From Amoebophrya sp. A120 (taxonomy: Eukaryota; Sar; Dinophyceae; Syndiniales; Amoebophryaceae), in NCBI GenBank assembly GCA_905178155.1, contig CAJINV010000011.1:2733531-2797530 (forward strand): a DNA stretch of 64,000 nt. The letters are read 5' to 3'. Below the pieces are notes generated by a model. That model saw only the letters and a program-made list of their open reading frames with translations, was not told where the DNA came from and did not search any database. Position numbers and translations under genes: made by a program. Below, in pieces: positions 54,592-64,000 of this stretch (position 1 is the first letter of the stretch; each line of letters opens with the position of its first letter).

Positions 54592-56445
54592 TTCCGTATC
54601 CATCTTGCCACTCCCATCCTACCGCCCGATGCGCGTCCACTCCCAGCTCCCAGTTCGCAGCTTCCCGTCGTCCTTCGTGGCACCCCGTCTCGCTGCGTAT
54701 CCGTCAGTCCGCAACTCCAATTAACGCGTTGAGGTGATGGTCTCCTCTGCTAGTACTGCGTCGCTGAAGCGCAAAGACGATGAACGGCAAGTAGCACGCA
54801 AGTCCTCATGATTGTATTTTGTTGTGCGTGTGAGGATGTAGCGGAAGGTGAGTGTGCTACTTGCAAATATGAAATAAAATACAACCTACAAGGCGCGATG
54901 TGTAAAATAAATGTCGACTATGTGTGTGTTGTGTGTAGTGTAAATATAATGTTCAAAATGTGCAGTGTCTATGTGTTCTAAGGCATTAGAAATTCCTGAA
55001 CTTCTACCCCGCCCAGGGAGGCGGCGGCTGTGTGCAGCCATTTTGCATGTTGAACCTTAAGTCACACAATAGATCAAAACATCGAGATCATTCCACGACC
55101 TAACCACGTGGATAGGCGGACCACCACCACGCTAAAGCACGCTCACTCCACCAACAACGTCGTACTCTCACTGCCTGTTTTGCTTCCTTCGCAACCTTTC
55201 CGCAGAGGTTCAGAAGCTTCCTATCTCGCTGTGTTCAACCACGCCTCTATCTGTCAAGCCGCGCGATGCAAAGCGCGGGGGATCCACAAAGCGCGTTTCT
55301 ATCTTTCCTCTACTCTCCATCGCGCCTTCATTCTTCGTGGCTGTTTCGCTAATTCTACACAGGGACTTTCGGGCACAAGAGGCTGAAGTGCGGCCGTTCA
55401 GATTACAAATGCAGACGCAACGACCGACGCGTGTCTCTTTTCGCGGCCGTCATGAACTTCTTTATTTGTAGGCGACGACAACCGAATATGCATGTAGGAC
55501 GTCACGCGACGCCCTGGCACTTACTGCGCCGCATCTATGTATGTCTATTTTCAATTTGTATTGAGTCTACCGATCCGGAGAGTCCCGTGGTGGGGTGTAG
55601 CTTGCATAAAACCGACGACAAGTCTTCGAAACTGGCATCGCCACAGCCTCATCTTCTTGCCTTCAACGTGCTACCATACTGGTGCTAAAGCTTCAACCGA
55701 CTGCGCTGCACTTGTCTTTTATTTCGCAAGCTATCCTACGGGCAGACCGACTGCGCTTTCTCTGTTTTGTTTCTTCGGCTGCGAGCAATCTTATACCACA
55801 AGCCATTTCCGCATCTGTTCTTCATTTTTTTTCATAATCCCGTAGTGCAACCTCTTGCTTACTTCAAAAAGCTTTTGCAGCTGATCGTCGCGCTTAGAGG
55901 TCTTTGCAATGCACTGAAAAAGAACTTTTATTTAATAGTGCCACGTCTCCACATTCCCGTTGAAGTAGAAATTTATTCACTATATGCTACTTCTAAAAAT
56001 AAACTGATGTTCCCCGCACGCTATGTAGAGACTCCGCACCTCCTTGACGCGGACACTATTAACTCAACATGGCTACAGACAGTACTCGGAATCTGCTCAC
56101 TTCCCATCTGTAGCAGCTCTGCACTACTACCTCCGCCGTAGTACAAAGCAGGTGTAAAAGACATTTTTTGTCACAAACCTGCATGTGTTTCCAAAGGCAA
56201 CGCATACAGGCTCGTGACGGAAAATAGATATCAGTGTTTTCTATGTGAAAAAAATAGGCGTAAGCCGATAGTTTCCACGTAGATAGAAGTGTGATTGTGG
56301 TGGTCTCAAAGGGTGTACAAGCTTTGTATTGCGACTTTGATGAAACATAAAATCACAGTATAAGTCTTACAGTTTGATATGCCAGCAAATCAACTAACAT
56401 CTATTTTCGAAAGCAACTGACAACTCGAATTCCTTCTTCTTTCAT

Positions 56446-59441
56446 CTACTCTTCGTCACTCTCCTCAACATCATTCTGGACGGGCGCGGCCGCAGCGTTG
56501 TTGCCCATGTTCAAGCCGGGGAGCGCAATCCTGCGTCGCTGAGCCGGGGGTCCCGCATTGTTGTTCGCATTCGCCGGCGCGGCCGGAGCCGGAGCGTTGG
56601 CCATGATCTCGCGGCACAGGGACTGCTTGGTCTCGGGCTCCAAAAAATCAAAGTCCAGTCGCAAGCCATTGCACAGGTTCAAAGCGGCCTGGTGCTGACC
56701 TGATTTGAAAAAATAGAAGCGTATATTTTTTCAACATCAATTGTACAAAATTTTTCCGCTTTGCGTCACAATTGCCACGACGTCTTCTCTTCCTACCTTC
56801 ATGTACAAAATCAAAGTCCTAAAAAGCACGACATTATTGTACCCGCCGCCAAAGCCGTCCGGATCCCTTCGCACGACTGCTCCTGCACCATCTCGGTGAA
56901 CTTCATGTACAGCTTCTGGACATTTTCCTGCAACGACGGAAAGGTCGGAAAGGTGCGCTCCATCAGCGAGTTCCGCCAGCCCAGCACATCACGCGCGATG
57001 TTGGCCTTGTTGCAGGTGTCGAAGTCGACGTACACGGTGATGAACGCAGTCATGACCTGGTGCAAGGGCTTGATCAAGTGGCGGTCACCCAAGTCCAAGG
57101 CACGCAGTTCCGCAGCGATGTTGTTCAGCTCCGGGGTGCCGACGCGATTCGCGAACTGGCCCTTCGCCAAGTCAAAGGTGCTGCACAACGTGTTCATCTT
57201 GCGGATCAGGTCCTTCATCTCGTCGCTCATCCGGACTTCGTCGAGGCGCAATAACTCGTTCCGCAGGCGGGTGCTCAACTCCGCAGTAAAGGCAGCCGGA
57301 ACTTTGGTGTGGGGGGCGAAGACCTGGTTGACAGCGCGGTTGCGGAGCAGCTCCAACGAGATCATCACGGCGTGCGGGGTATCCAGGGCCAAGAACGTCG
57401 TGATGTCGGTGCAAGCCTCTGCGAACCACTCCGTGGCCTGTTATTTGATATTTGGTTTCTTTACCATGAAGTAGTGCAATTTGTCGTGCTAATTTGTTAT
57501 ACAGTATCTTTCTGGTGATTTAAACACACAAAACTTCCACTGTTGTATTTGTTTCTCCGATTTATATGCATGCTAAGGCACTACTTCATGCGAAACCAAA
57601 TCACAAATACCAGATGCTTGATGCACAAGATGTTGTGCCCCAGCTCGTTGCGGCAGGCGGCGCGCCAGACCAACAACTCCGGGATGTCCGAGGTCTCGAA
57701 GGCCCGCATCAGTTCGTCCACTTTATGAATGGGAAAGTAAAGCCGCAAGCCAGTTTTGGATGTGATTGCCGAACTTCATTTTGCATGACAAATATCTGAG
57801 GTCATGCGTAATGTACTGGATTAAAACATGCGAACACTTTAAAACATACAAGAATAGCAAAGCCCCGATGTCCTGCTGTTCACAAAAGTCGACTCTTTTG
57901 GGCGGAGTAAATGATGCATCTTTGGTGATCACAGATGCTGGCTTGCGGCTTAATTTTACATCTCATATACGGTCAGCATGTGCAGCTGCGAGTCATTCAG
58001 CAGTCCCACAACCTTGGTCTCGATCTTCTTCTGCAGCTCCACAATCGCGGCGCGATTCAGGGCCTGGTATAGTTTTGCCATGTTTTGTTCGACATTTGTG
58101 TTGTTCGCATCGCAAGATTAATTTGCATTGTCTATCTACTCCATGTGCGGCTAGAATGGCATGATGCGATTACAGATCTAGCACCGATGTCACGCAAAAA
58201 CTTCAAATCATTCCACTACAGATGATGAACCAAAATAAAAACAGGTATTACGTCCGACAACTGGCTCCAGATCAGCTCCTGCGGGGAAGCGTTCTGGCCT
58301 CCGGCCGCACCCGGACCCGTCAGAATGTTGGCGGTGATGAATTCCTCCAGGTCGCAAACGGTCTCATTTTGCAGCGCCAGCTGCACGGAGGTGACGGCTT
58401 GGGCGACGTCCGTCAAGGGGGTATTTCCAGTGCAGTACACACGGCCCCGGGAATGACGCCTTTGTTTTCACACGTTCATGACCCCGCAAAAACCTTGATT
58501 TTTTGCATTACAAGTTCTTGCATGATCGGACGGTGCCAGAAATAGACATTAGCATGTGAAACCAGCATGACAAGTCTGTAAGCTCTATACCACAGAGAAA
58601 AGTCCTTCAAGGTGCGGGCCGTCACGCCACCCTGGCGACGAAACAGACTTCCGGCCATCAACGCGTGGATCGCGGCGCGCTCGATCAAAATCTGGGCCTG
58701 CACGTCCGTGAAATGGGGGAGGACCTTGCAGCAGACGGCTAAGGCCTTCGTCGAAGACAACTCGTCCGTCACCGAGCGGAAACGACTCTCGAGATGATTC
58801 TGTTATGTTTTACAGGGCAGATGTATGTTTGTCATCTAAAGCCACACACTTTTGCATCACAAATTCAATTGCGCATGCATAAGTAAACTCCAAATGCACA
58901 AAACAAAAATTTTCAGTACTCCAATTCTCATCTGTTTCTCACGGTCTAAACCCTGAAATTCCGCATCTGTTAATTTCATGCATTCCGTGTGGATTTTGTC
59001 GGTGCGGACATACATACACAGGCAGCGGATGGCGGGGGGCAACATCAGCAACGCGCGGGCCACCGTTCTTTCGTAGGGGCAGGTCAAGACGTTCACTTCG
59101 TCCAGCGACAGGCTGGCAAGGTGGTCGGTGCGCGAACAAAGCTTCGTCTTTTGCTTACCCTCGTTCTTGTAGACCTTACCGAGGGCGTCCAGGAGGTTAG
59201 CGTCGGCCTGTGCAAGACGTTCAGTGTTGATGCCATGAAGTTTAAATTCACAAAACCAGATCAAATAGGACATAAAGTCCCACTCATCGTCTTGTAAATA
59301 CACCATCTTGTCCTAAAGTTCGCTGTCTAGAAAAAACAACTTTACCTCTAACCCAGTCTGCTGCGCAAAGGCCTGCACGACCTCGCTCGTATTCTGACGC
59401 TGCACTTGGCGGCGCTTCGGAGCAGCTTTTGCTTCCGCCAT
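56446..59441 (-). CDS. hypothetical protein, 616 aa (eight exons)
   Basis: Unknown function. Exons 59441-59346, 59207-58920, 58799-58594, 58459-58252, 58063-57971, 57721-57611, 57437-56843 and 56699-56446 sum to 1,851 nt with consistent phases. Most introns are GT-AG; the 57722-57970 intron is not, and the exon 3/4 donor (GTGGTA) is weak. The protein is mostly alpha-helical, with Leu-rich helices (e.g. AVMISLELLRNRAVNQVF, ELSTRLRNELLRLDEVR), several Cys, no signal peptide and no membrane span. It ends in a Pro/Ala/Asn-rich tail with a basic patch (QRRRIALPG) and acidic terminus (EESDEE). The helical array could be a scaffold or adaptor fold, but no family is recognised. Start MAEAKAAPKRR is the only good Met in exon 1. 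Confidence 0.75.
57438..57610. mobile_element. introner with canonical GT-AG at its TIRs
   Basis: A 173-bp intron whose ends are inverted copies: GGTTTC and ATGAAGTAGTGC blocks, preceded by TATTTG, occur in both ends on opposite strands. The donor GTATTTG and acceptor CAAATAACAG are the outermost TIR bases. Removal joins CIKHL to ATEWF in phase 0. Confidence 0.82.
57722..57970. mobile_element. introner with non-canonical ends
   Basis: A 249-bp insertion whose ends share an inverted GCCGCAAGCCAG core plus flanking partial matches (about 30 bp in all). Frame requires joining MLT to VDELMRAF. Only a 2-bp GT is duplicated at the junction and none of the possible cuts gives GT-AG. Confidence 0.72.
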
Positions 59442-59756
59442 CTTGAGATCAAAGACCAGTAGAAATCTTAAAAGGAATTCGAAGTAGTTGCGGCTGCGGT
59501 TTGGTCGTGAAGTGCGTACTTTTTTCGTGAACTTGCAACAAATGGTCTAGCGCTACACATAAAGCAAAGAAACCGACGCGCTCAAAGAAAAAAAAACACT
59601 CTTCCAGTCCCAAGATCTGAAATGCAGGCAATTTCGTGTCTTATTTGATGTCTTTTCAACGATGATCGTGTGTGTGCTAGCAGATTGTTGAAGTGCGTGC
59701 TTTTCCTTTAGAATTTTCAACAAAATCGCATCCCTTAGGTCTGAAACTACACAAAG

Positions 59757-60416
59757 ATGCTTTTCCTGCGGAGCTGGAACACACTTGAAGATTGCCACGC
59801 ACAAGGCTGCCGTCGACGCGAAAGCAGCAGTAGCTGCTGGACAAATCAGGTCAGTTATTATGTTGTTGCTTTTCATGCTACTACTCGACTGTACAAAATT
59901 GCAGTGCTTCACTATACAGAGTTTACTACTTGACGCTGCGCCGTTTTATGGTGTAAAGCATGCACATAAGAGCCAGATAAGCGCCTTGCTTCATCTTTTG
60001 CACAAACAGCACGCACTTTTTTGATTCCCTTTGTGTTTGCCTTATGTTCTTTTCTATGTTGTGACTTCCTTTACTCCCACTATGTATGCTGGTATGAACT
60101 GTGTGTTTTTTTTTACAACTATGCTTTACTATAGGTTTCTTACTTGGATATACTTCTCTATTACTGTAAAAACTATAAAAATCAGCTCATCTCGCAGCAG
60201 AAGGCCCAGGCTCCAGTCGAGATTCACCGCGTCGAACATCGAGGTCAATTCCAGACGGACCAGGCCCCTGGTATGGTAGCGGTGAAGGCCTCGCTGGTGG
60301 TCGTCGTCTATGCCGACGTCACCAAAGGTCACCACAGCACGGCGTCGTTGGTACCGGTCACGCTGCACTTCCACCGCGAGACTGAGCTGGCAAAGATTGA
60401 AACTATTTGGAGGTAA
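59757..60416 (+). CDS. possible small two-exon gene, 107 aa, uncertain
   Basis: Exon 59757-59849 (ATG to CAG|GTCAGT) and exon 60186-60416 (after AATCAG, ending TAA) join in phase 0 to 107 codons. The second exon has high third-position GC and a protein-like stretch (MVAVKASLVVVVYADVTKG), but its minus strand is also open and GC3-rich, so the orientation is not settled. Exon 1 is weak: another frame reads as an Ala-rich helix. No family recognised. If real it would be the only plus-strand gene in the window, divergent from the 616-aa gene. Confidence 0.25.
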
Positions 60417-60534
60417 AGTACTACTAGTACGCGCTAACTTTGTAGATTTATTCGTCCGAAACACTATTAAGATCATACAGAACTTGTTCATTTATTTCTT
60501 CAATCAAAAGGTCACTTTTTTCTACAAATCTTGA

Positions 60535-60870
60535 GACTTCGGAGAGACACAAAAAAGTTATTTTTCGAGCAAAAAAAGTTGTCATTTTGTGAGGAATAAT
60601 TAAGAAATAGTTAACTTTTGGATTTTGATACAAGAGTTATTTTTCGAGGTCTCAAAAAAGATACTTATGGAAGAGCTAGATACACTTACAGGAGATTTTC
60701 TGGAGGGTCTCAAAAAAGATATTTATGAGGCCTCGAAAAAAGATAATTACTTGGCCAGTGGACGTCCATGAGGTTGTCCGAGAGGTGTCAGACAAAAGTT
60801 ATTTATGAGATATTCTGGAGACGAGAAAAGTTGGACAATTCTGATCATTTTCTGTAGTCAAAAGTTTGCT
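60535..60870. repeat. AT-rich block of short imperfect repeats
   Basis: TCTCAAAAAAGATA occurs at about 60650 and 60708, with a variant CTCGAAAAAAGATA near 60731. AGTTATTTTTCGAG occurs near 60556 and 60635. Noncoding and immediately downstream of the 836-aa gene, so possibly within its 3' region. Confidence 0.7.
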
Positions 60871-60950
60871 CTGAATCATACAAGTCGGCTGAGCGAGATT
60901 TCTACTTCGAAGATGTAATACAACTACAAAACAGTTCGTCCGCGCATCGA

Positions 60951-63900
60951 TCACGACGTGGTGGAGGACGACGCTGCCGCCACAACAGGCTCATCGTGTT
61001 CCGCGATCGCTGCGAGCTTCTCCTTCCGCAGTTGCCGTTTGGATTTGCCCACCCGCTCCACCATCAACTTTGCCAAGTCCTTTACGTCTGCACCAGCCGA
61101 TTGGAAGTCGAACCATGTGCCGGACCTGTTGCTCGGATTCAAGCACCGCAGCGTGTTGTCGTCGATTTCCAATTCCCAATCGAGATCGGCTTTTCTCTGC
61201 TTGTTGCCGTGGACCCGCCCCTCCGCAAACGCCTTCACCTCAGCCATGTAGGCCACGTAGTCCAGTTTCAGCTGCGCCAGTTCATCGTCGCTGCAGAAGT
61301 TGTCGTACTGAAAGCCCCGGTGGCCCTTTTCGATGATGAAGCGCGTTCGGACCGCCCACACACTGAGGCACGCGTCGGTCCAGAGTGGTCCCTCTTGCTC
61401 CCCAAATCTCATTCCCCTTCCGGCAATTCCGCCTCTGCTACCGCAGTGAAAATCGATGTTCGGGTTCTTCAGTTGTTCCTTCATCTTTATCTCCAAGGCC
61501 TTGTCCAAGCACTTGATCTCCAGCCTGATGGAATCGCGACCCGTAGTTTTCTTATCGCCGATGTTACTTGCTTCTCTGCATTTAAAACCGTCAATGCGCA
61601 GCGGCTCTAGTCGGTTTGAGGTGTCCAGACGAGCGCTCTGGTGCAACTTGTATTCTTTGCCGCTGATTTGTAGAATTTGTGATGCGGATGACACTGATTT
61701 CGGCTGCGACTCCATCACGGACTTCTGCGTGCTGCCTTGGGTGAAAGCAGCCTGGCTGCTTGCTACGTCCAATGCGTCCGAAGCTGCTACTTCCGCGCGG
61801 ATTGGTAACGCGACGACTTTGTTGTTGTCCAACACGTATATTTTGTCCTGCGGTCGTGGCGCGCACGACGACATCGCGGTCGGCAGCAAAAACTTGCTAA
61901 AATTCTCCGTCATTTCCGCTTTTTCCACATTGGTTGCAGTTGTCCACGCTTCCTGGATCACGCTCTGCTTTCCGGGTACTGCCTTTACTTTCTTCGCAGC
62001 TGCAGACAGCACCTTCACCTCGTCCCCGCAGTACATAAACGGCTCCGCTACTTCGTCTTGCGCGTTGAGTTTCAGCGCGAAAAACCTACCGAGCTGGTCC
62101 AGGTCGTAGTCAGAAGCTGCTTGCGCGTCGCTGTGCAAGCACTTCCCGCCCGCGATCTTCATCTTCCTCTCCCACCAGTTCTCTTCTCCGCTTAACATCT
62201 GCAGGGGAATTGCTTTGAAAGACGCGGGGCTCAGCACCACATCACAGCAGAGGAAGGGCTTCCATCCCTTGATTTTTTTGTCGTAGAAAACCGAAATGAT
62301 GTACGGCGAGAGCAAGGTGCACACGTCTTTCATGCCGGCGACGTGCTCTTTCAGCGAAACAGCCTCCTCCTCTTCCAGTCCGTCTTCTTCCGGTGCCTCC
62401 TCATCTTCTATGCAGTGAAAGCATTTCAAAATGTAAGCGGTGATGCCGTTCTTGCATGTGTTTGTCATGCTACAGACGCTTCGCAGCGTCGCGTCGAGAT
62501 TGCGACGCGCAATACAAATTTGACACAGCAAAGCACGAGGCTTTGCGTTTTCTCGTGCCATAATTCTCTCTGCAGTTTGTATTTGTGGTTGTGCTAACCG
62601 CTTGCAAAATTGAAATGTTTTCATTGCATATCCTCCACGTCGTCATCCGCCGGCGCCAGCTTCAAAATGTCCAGTTCCCCATCTGCGATGTTCAGCGCTT
62701 TTTTCTTTTCCCGAAGCTCCTTGACACGCGCGCGACGAGCTCGCAGATAGCGGGCGATGAGGACCGCAGCAGCGGGTTTATTCTTCGCGGTGACCGTCAC
62801 AGCCGGCGGATCAGTTGTCTGCACTTCTTGCTGCGCTCTGTTGCATTGTTGTGGAAGAAGTTTGGTAAAATCCCCCTTCGTGTGCAGGTACGCCTGCAGG
62901 CAGTCAGCTTCGACGTCGCGGTAGAATTTATCTTCCACGGAGCAAGCGTTGTAGTCGCGGATCACCTCCTCCTCGTCGCTACTAGCCTCTACCGCCGGTT
63001 CGGCTTCAAGCTCCTTTTTCCGCTTCACCTTGTCCTCCTCCGCGGCTAATAAGATGAAGGTATTTCGTTCATCGCGGTTCTTCCATTTGTTGTTGCTGGT
63101 GTTCTGCTGCAGCACCTCCTGCTGCGTCGGCGGCTTCGCAGGTTCTACCCAGACATGTCGCCGCTTGCAGTCTATTCCGCGGGTGCAAGCGTAGCGGCTT
63201 TTCGTCACTGCCGCATTGTCCTTCGCGTCAGTTTCTGTGCCATCTCCTTCGTGCAGCTTCAGGTCGTACTCCGCGTTTGCGTGTGCGGCTTGCCAGTCCG
63301 CCCTATTTAGGGCGGAGTCTGCACCTGGTATCGACTTCGTTCCTCCTTTTAGTCTTAATATGCACTGCAAAACGTCCACCCTGCATGACAGATTGATGCG
63401 TCGCTATTGTTTTACGATCTAGATGCGCCTCGTCCGGCGGTACAATGCGTTACATGTTTTTGCAAATATGCACGGCGAAATACCTGCACTCTGCACCGCA
63501 AGTGGGCGCACAGAGCCACGGCGATGTCGTCGTGGCGTTGTGGCGTGCTTTCTCTTGGGAAATATGCATGACATCGTTGCCACGGCAAGAATTAGAAGAC
63601 GTGCCGAAAATGCATGAAAAAACTCAATCTGTCATGCAGAAAATCGCTTTGCACTTCATATGTCTTGTATGAAACTTGAAGCGGCCACCCCGTCGTTCGC
63701 AGTTTTTGGTTGTTCTATTCCGTACGTCGAGAAAGTTGACAAGGTCTTGCATCCGGGACTGCCGGTCCTCATCTTCCAGTTGGTTGCAGTACCGCTGCAC
63801 CGAGTGCAGCGATGGCCATCCCGGGTCGTCTTTCATGTACGAACTGAAATTCATCTTCTTCAGGGCTTCGGTGGCTGCAGGAAGATCAGCAAGCGCAGCT

Positions 63901-64000
63901 GCCAACCAGGTCTCGTGTACGTCGCATTCTCCATCGCGGTATAGCAACATGCATTTCGCGGTAGTTAGTGCAACCAAAGCGGAAATTCGTGCGAATTCTA
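60951..64000 (-). CDS. hypothetical protein, at least 836 aa, 5' end outside the window
   Basis: Unknown function. Exons 64000-63662, 63351-62631 and 62403-60951, separated by two introners, give 836 codons in one frame that runs off the window edge. The N-terminal portion seen has alternating charged helices and a KNCERRGGRFKFHTR segment. The middle has a CTRGIDCKRRHVWVEP block followed by a Lys/Glu-rich coiled segment and an acidic DDDVEDEEAPEEDG run spanning the second junction. The C-terminal half has CHCGS-like and WW-containing stretches (GEENWWERKMKI; IDFHCGSRGGIAGRGMRFGE), then FDFQSAGADVKDLAKLMVER and a basic tail. No signal peptide or membrane span in the visible part; no family recognised. 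Confidence 0.75.
62409..62630. mobile_element. introner
   Basis: A 222-bp element with inverted ends (TATGCAGTGAAAGCATTTCA on the left; the complement of TATGCAATGAAAACATTTCA on the right). The flanking duplication is imperfect: TCTTC 62404-62408, TCCTC 62631-62635. Excision of 227 bp joins DDDVED to EEAPEED in frame. No GT-AG pair at the junction. Confidence 0.88.
63357..63661. mobile_element. introner with internal 16-bp inverted repeat
   Basis: A 305-bp element with inverted ends (ATATGCACTGCAAAACG and the complement of ATATGAAGTGCAAAGCG). GTCTT is duplicated at 63352-63356 and 63662-63666. Excision of 310 bp joins FHTR to LKGGTKS in frame. A perfect internal inverted repeat, CTGCATGACAGATTGA (63381-63396) with its complement (63624-63639), lies inside the TIRs. 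Confidence 0.87.

Larger units (their letters stand above)
53824..56445. other. 5' flank of the retroelement, no confident gene
   Basis: About 2.6 kb, expected to contain a 5' LTR, leader and upstream exon of the retroelement plus the 3' UTR of the 616-aa gene. It contains a perfect hairpin (53957-53984) and a 35-bp direct repeat (54500 and 54557). Minus-strand frames at 54093-54640 could be a leader exon but show no domain. No LTR pair could be established by eye. Confidence 0.4.
59442..60950. other. intergenic region around a weak plus-strand candidate
   Basis: Between two minus-strand orphan genes. Contains a possible two-exon plus-strand gene (59757-60416) and an AT-rich block of short repeats (60535-60870). 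Otherwise nothing recognised. Confidence 0.4.

Noticed and set aside
55034-55049. Sequence resembling part of the dinoflagellate spliced leader (gcagccattttgcatg)
   Set aside because: Matches only the central GCCATTTTG core and differs on both sides. No donor-bounded small RNA gene structure seen.
42721-56445. LTR pair around the copia element
   Set aside because: No long direct repeat between the two flanks could be found by eye. A self dot-plot of 42.7-44.9 kb against 53.8-56.4 kb would settle it.
1-64000. tRNA or rRNA genes
   Set aside because: No T-loop/anticodon arrangements or rRNA-like conserved blocks were found outside coding exons.

Overview
This is nuclear DNA of a protist eukaryote. 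Genes are intron-bearing, the proteins are eukaryotic types (SNF2 ATPase, eukaryotic-type glycyl-tRNA synthetase, TMBIM, RING, ankyrin), and there are no operons or Shine-Dalgarno sites. Many introns are 'introners': short elements with terminal inverted repeats (TIRs), mostly flanked by 5-bp direct duplications, whose removal restores the reading frame although most lack GT-AG ends. With nearly every gene on one strand, this points to a syndinian dinoflagellate such as Amoebophrya. That assignment is inference from gene architecture, not a database match.

Layout (every confident gene is on the minus strand, so transcription runs from high to low coordinates). 758-14829: one huge SNF2-family chromatin-remodelling ATPase (4,381 aa after removing five introns, four of them introners). 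15588-16616: an orphan 342-aa protein. 17577-18647: a TMBIM/Bax-inhibitor-1 family membrane protein. 19753-20757: a RING-H2 protein. 21641-31262: three consecutive low-complexity single-pass membrane proteins. 31988-33976: an ankyrin-repeat protein with eight near-identical repeats. 35106-38128: a TauE/SafE-family anion exporter in four exons. 39771-42720: glycyl-tRNA synthetase in six exons. 44905-53823: a very large Ty1/copia-type polyprotein (about 2,970 aa) with gag zinc knuckles, a DUF4326 module, a divergent integrase core, reverse transcriptase and RNase H. 56446-59441: an orphan 616-aa protein in eight exons. 60951-64000: an orphan protein of at least 836 aa, cut by the window edge. 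A weak plus-strand candidate lies at 59757-60416.

The genes do not form one pathway; they are a housekeeping/accessory mix. What ties the window together is genome architecture: co-oriented genes, introner invasion with frame-exact excision, and a large retroelement carrying an unusual accessory domain. Exon joins were worked out by hand from reading frame, splice dinucleotides and flanking duplications. The SNF2, TauE, GlyRS, TMBIM, 616-aa and 836-aa models all sum to whole codons.
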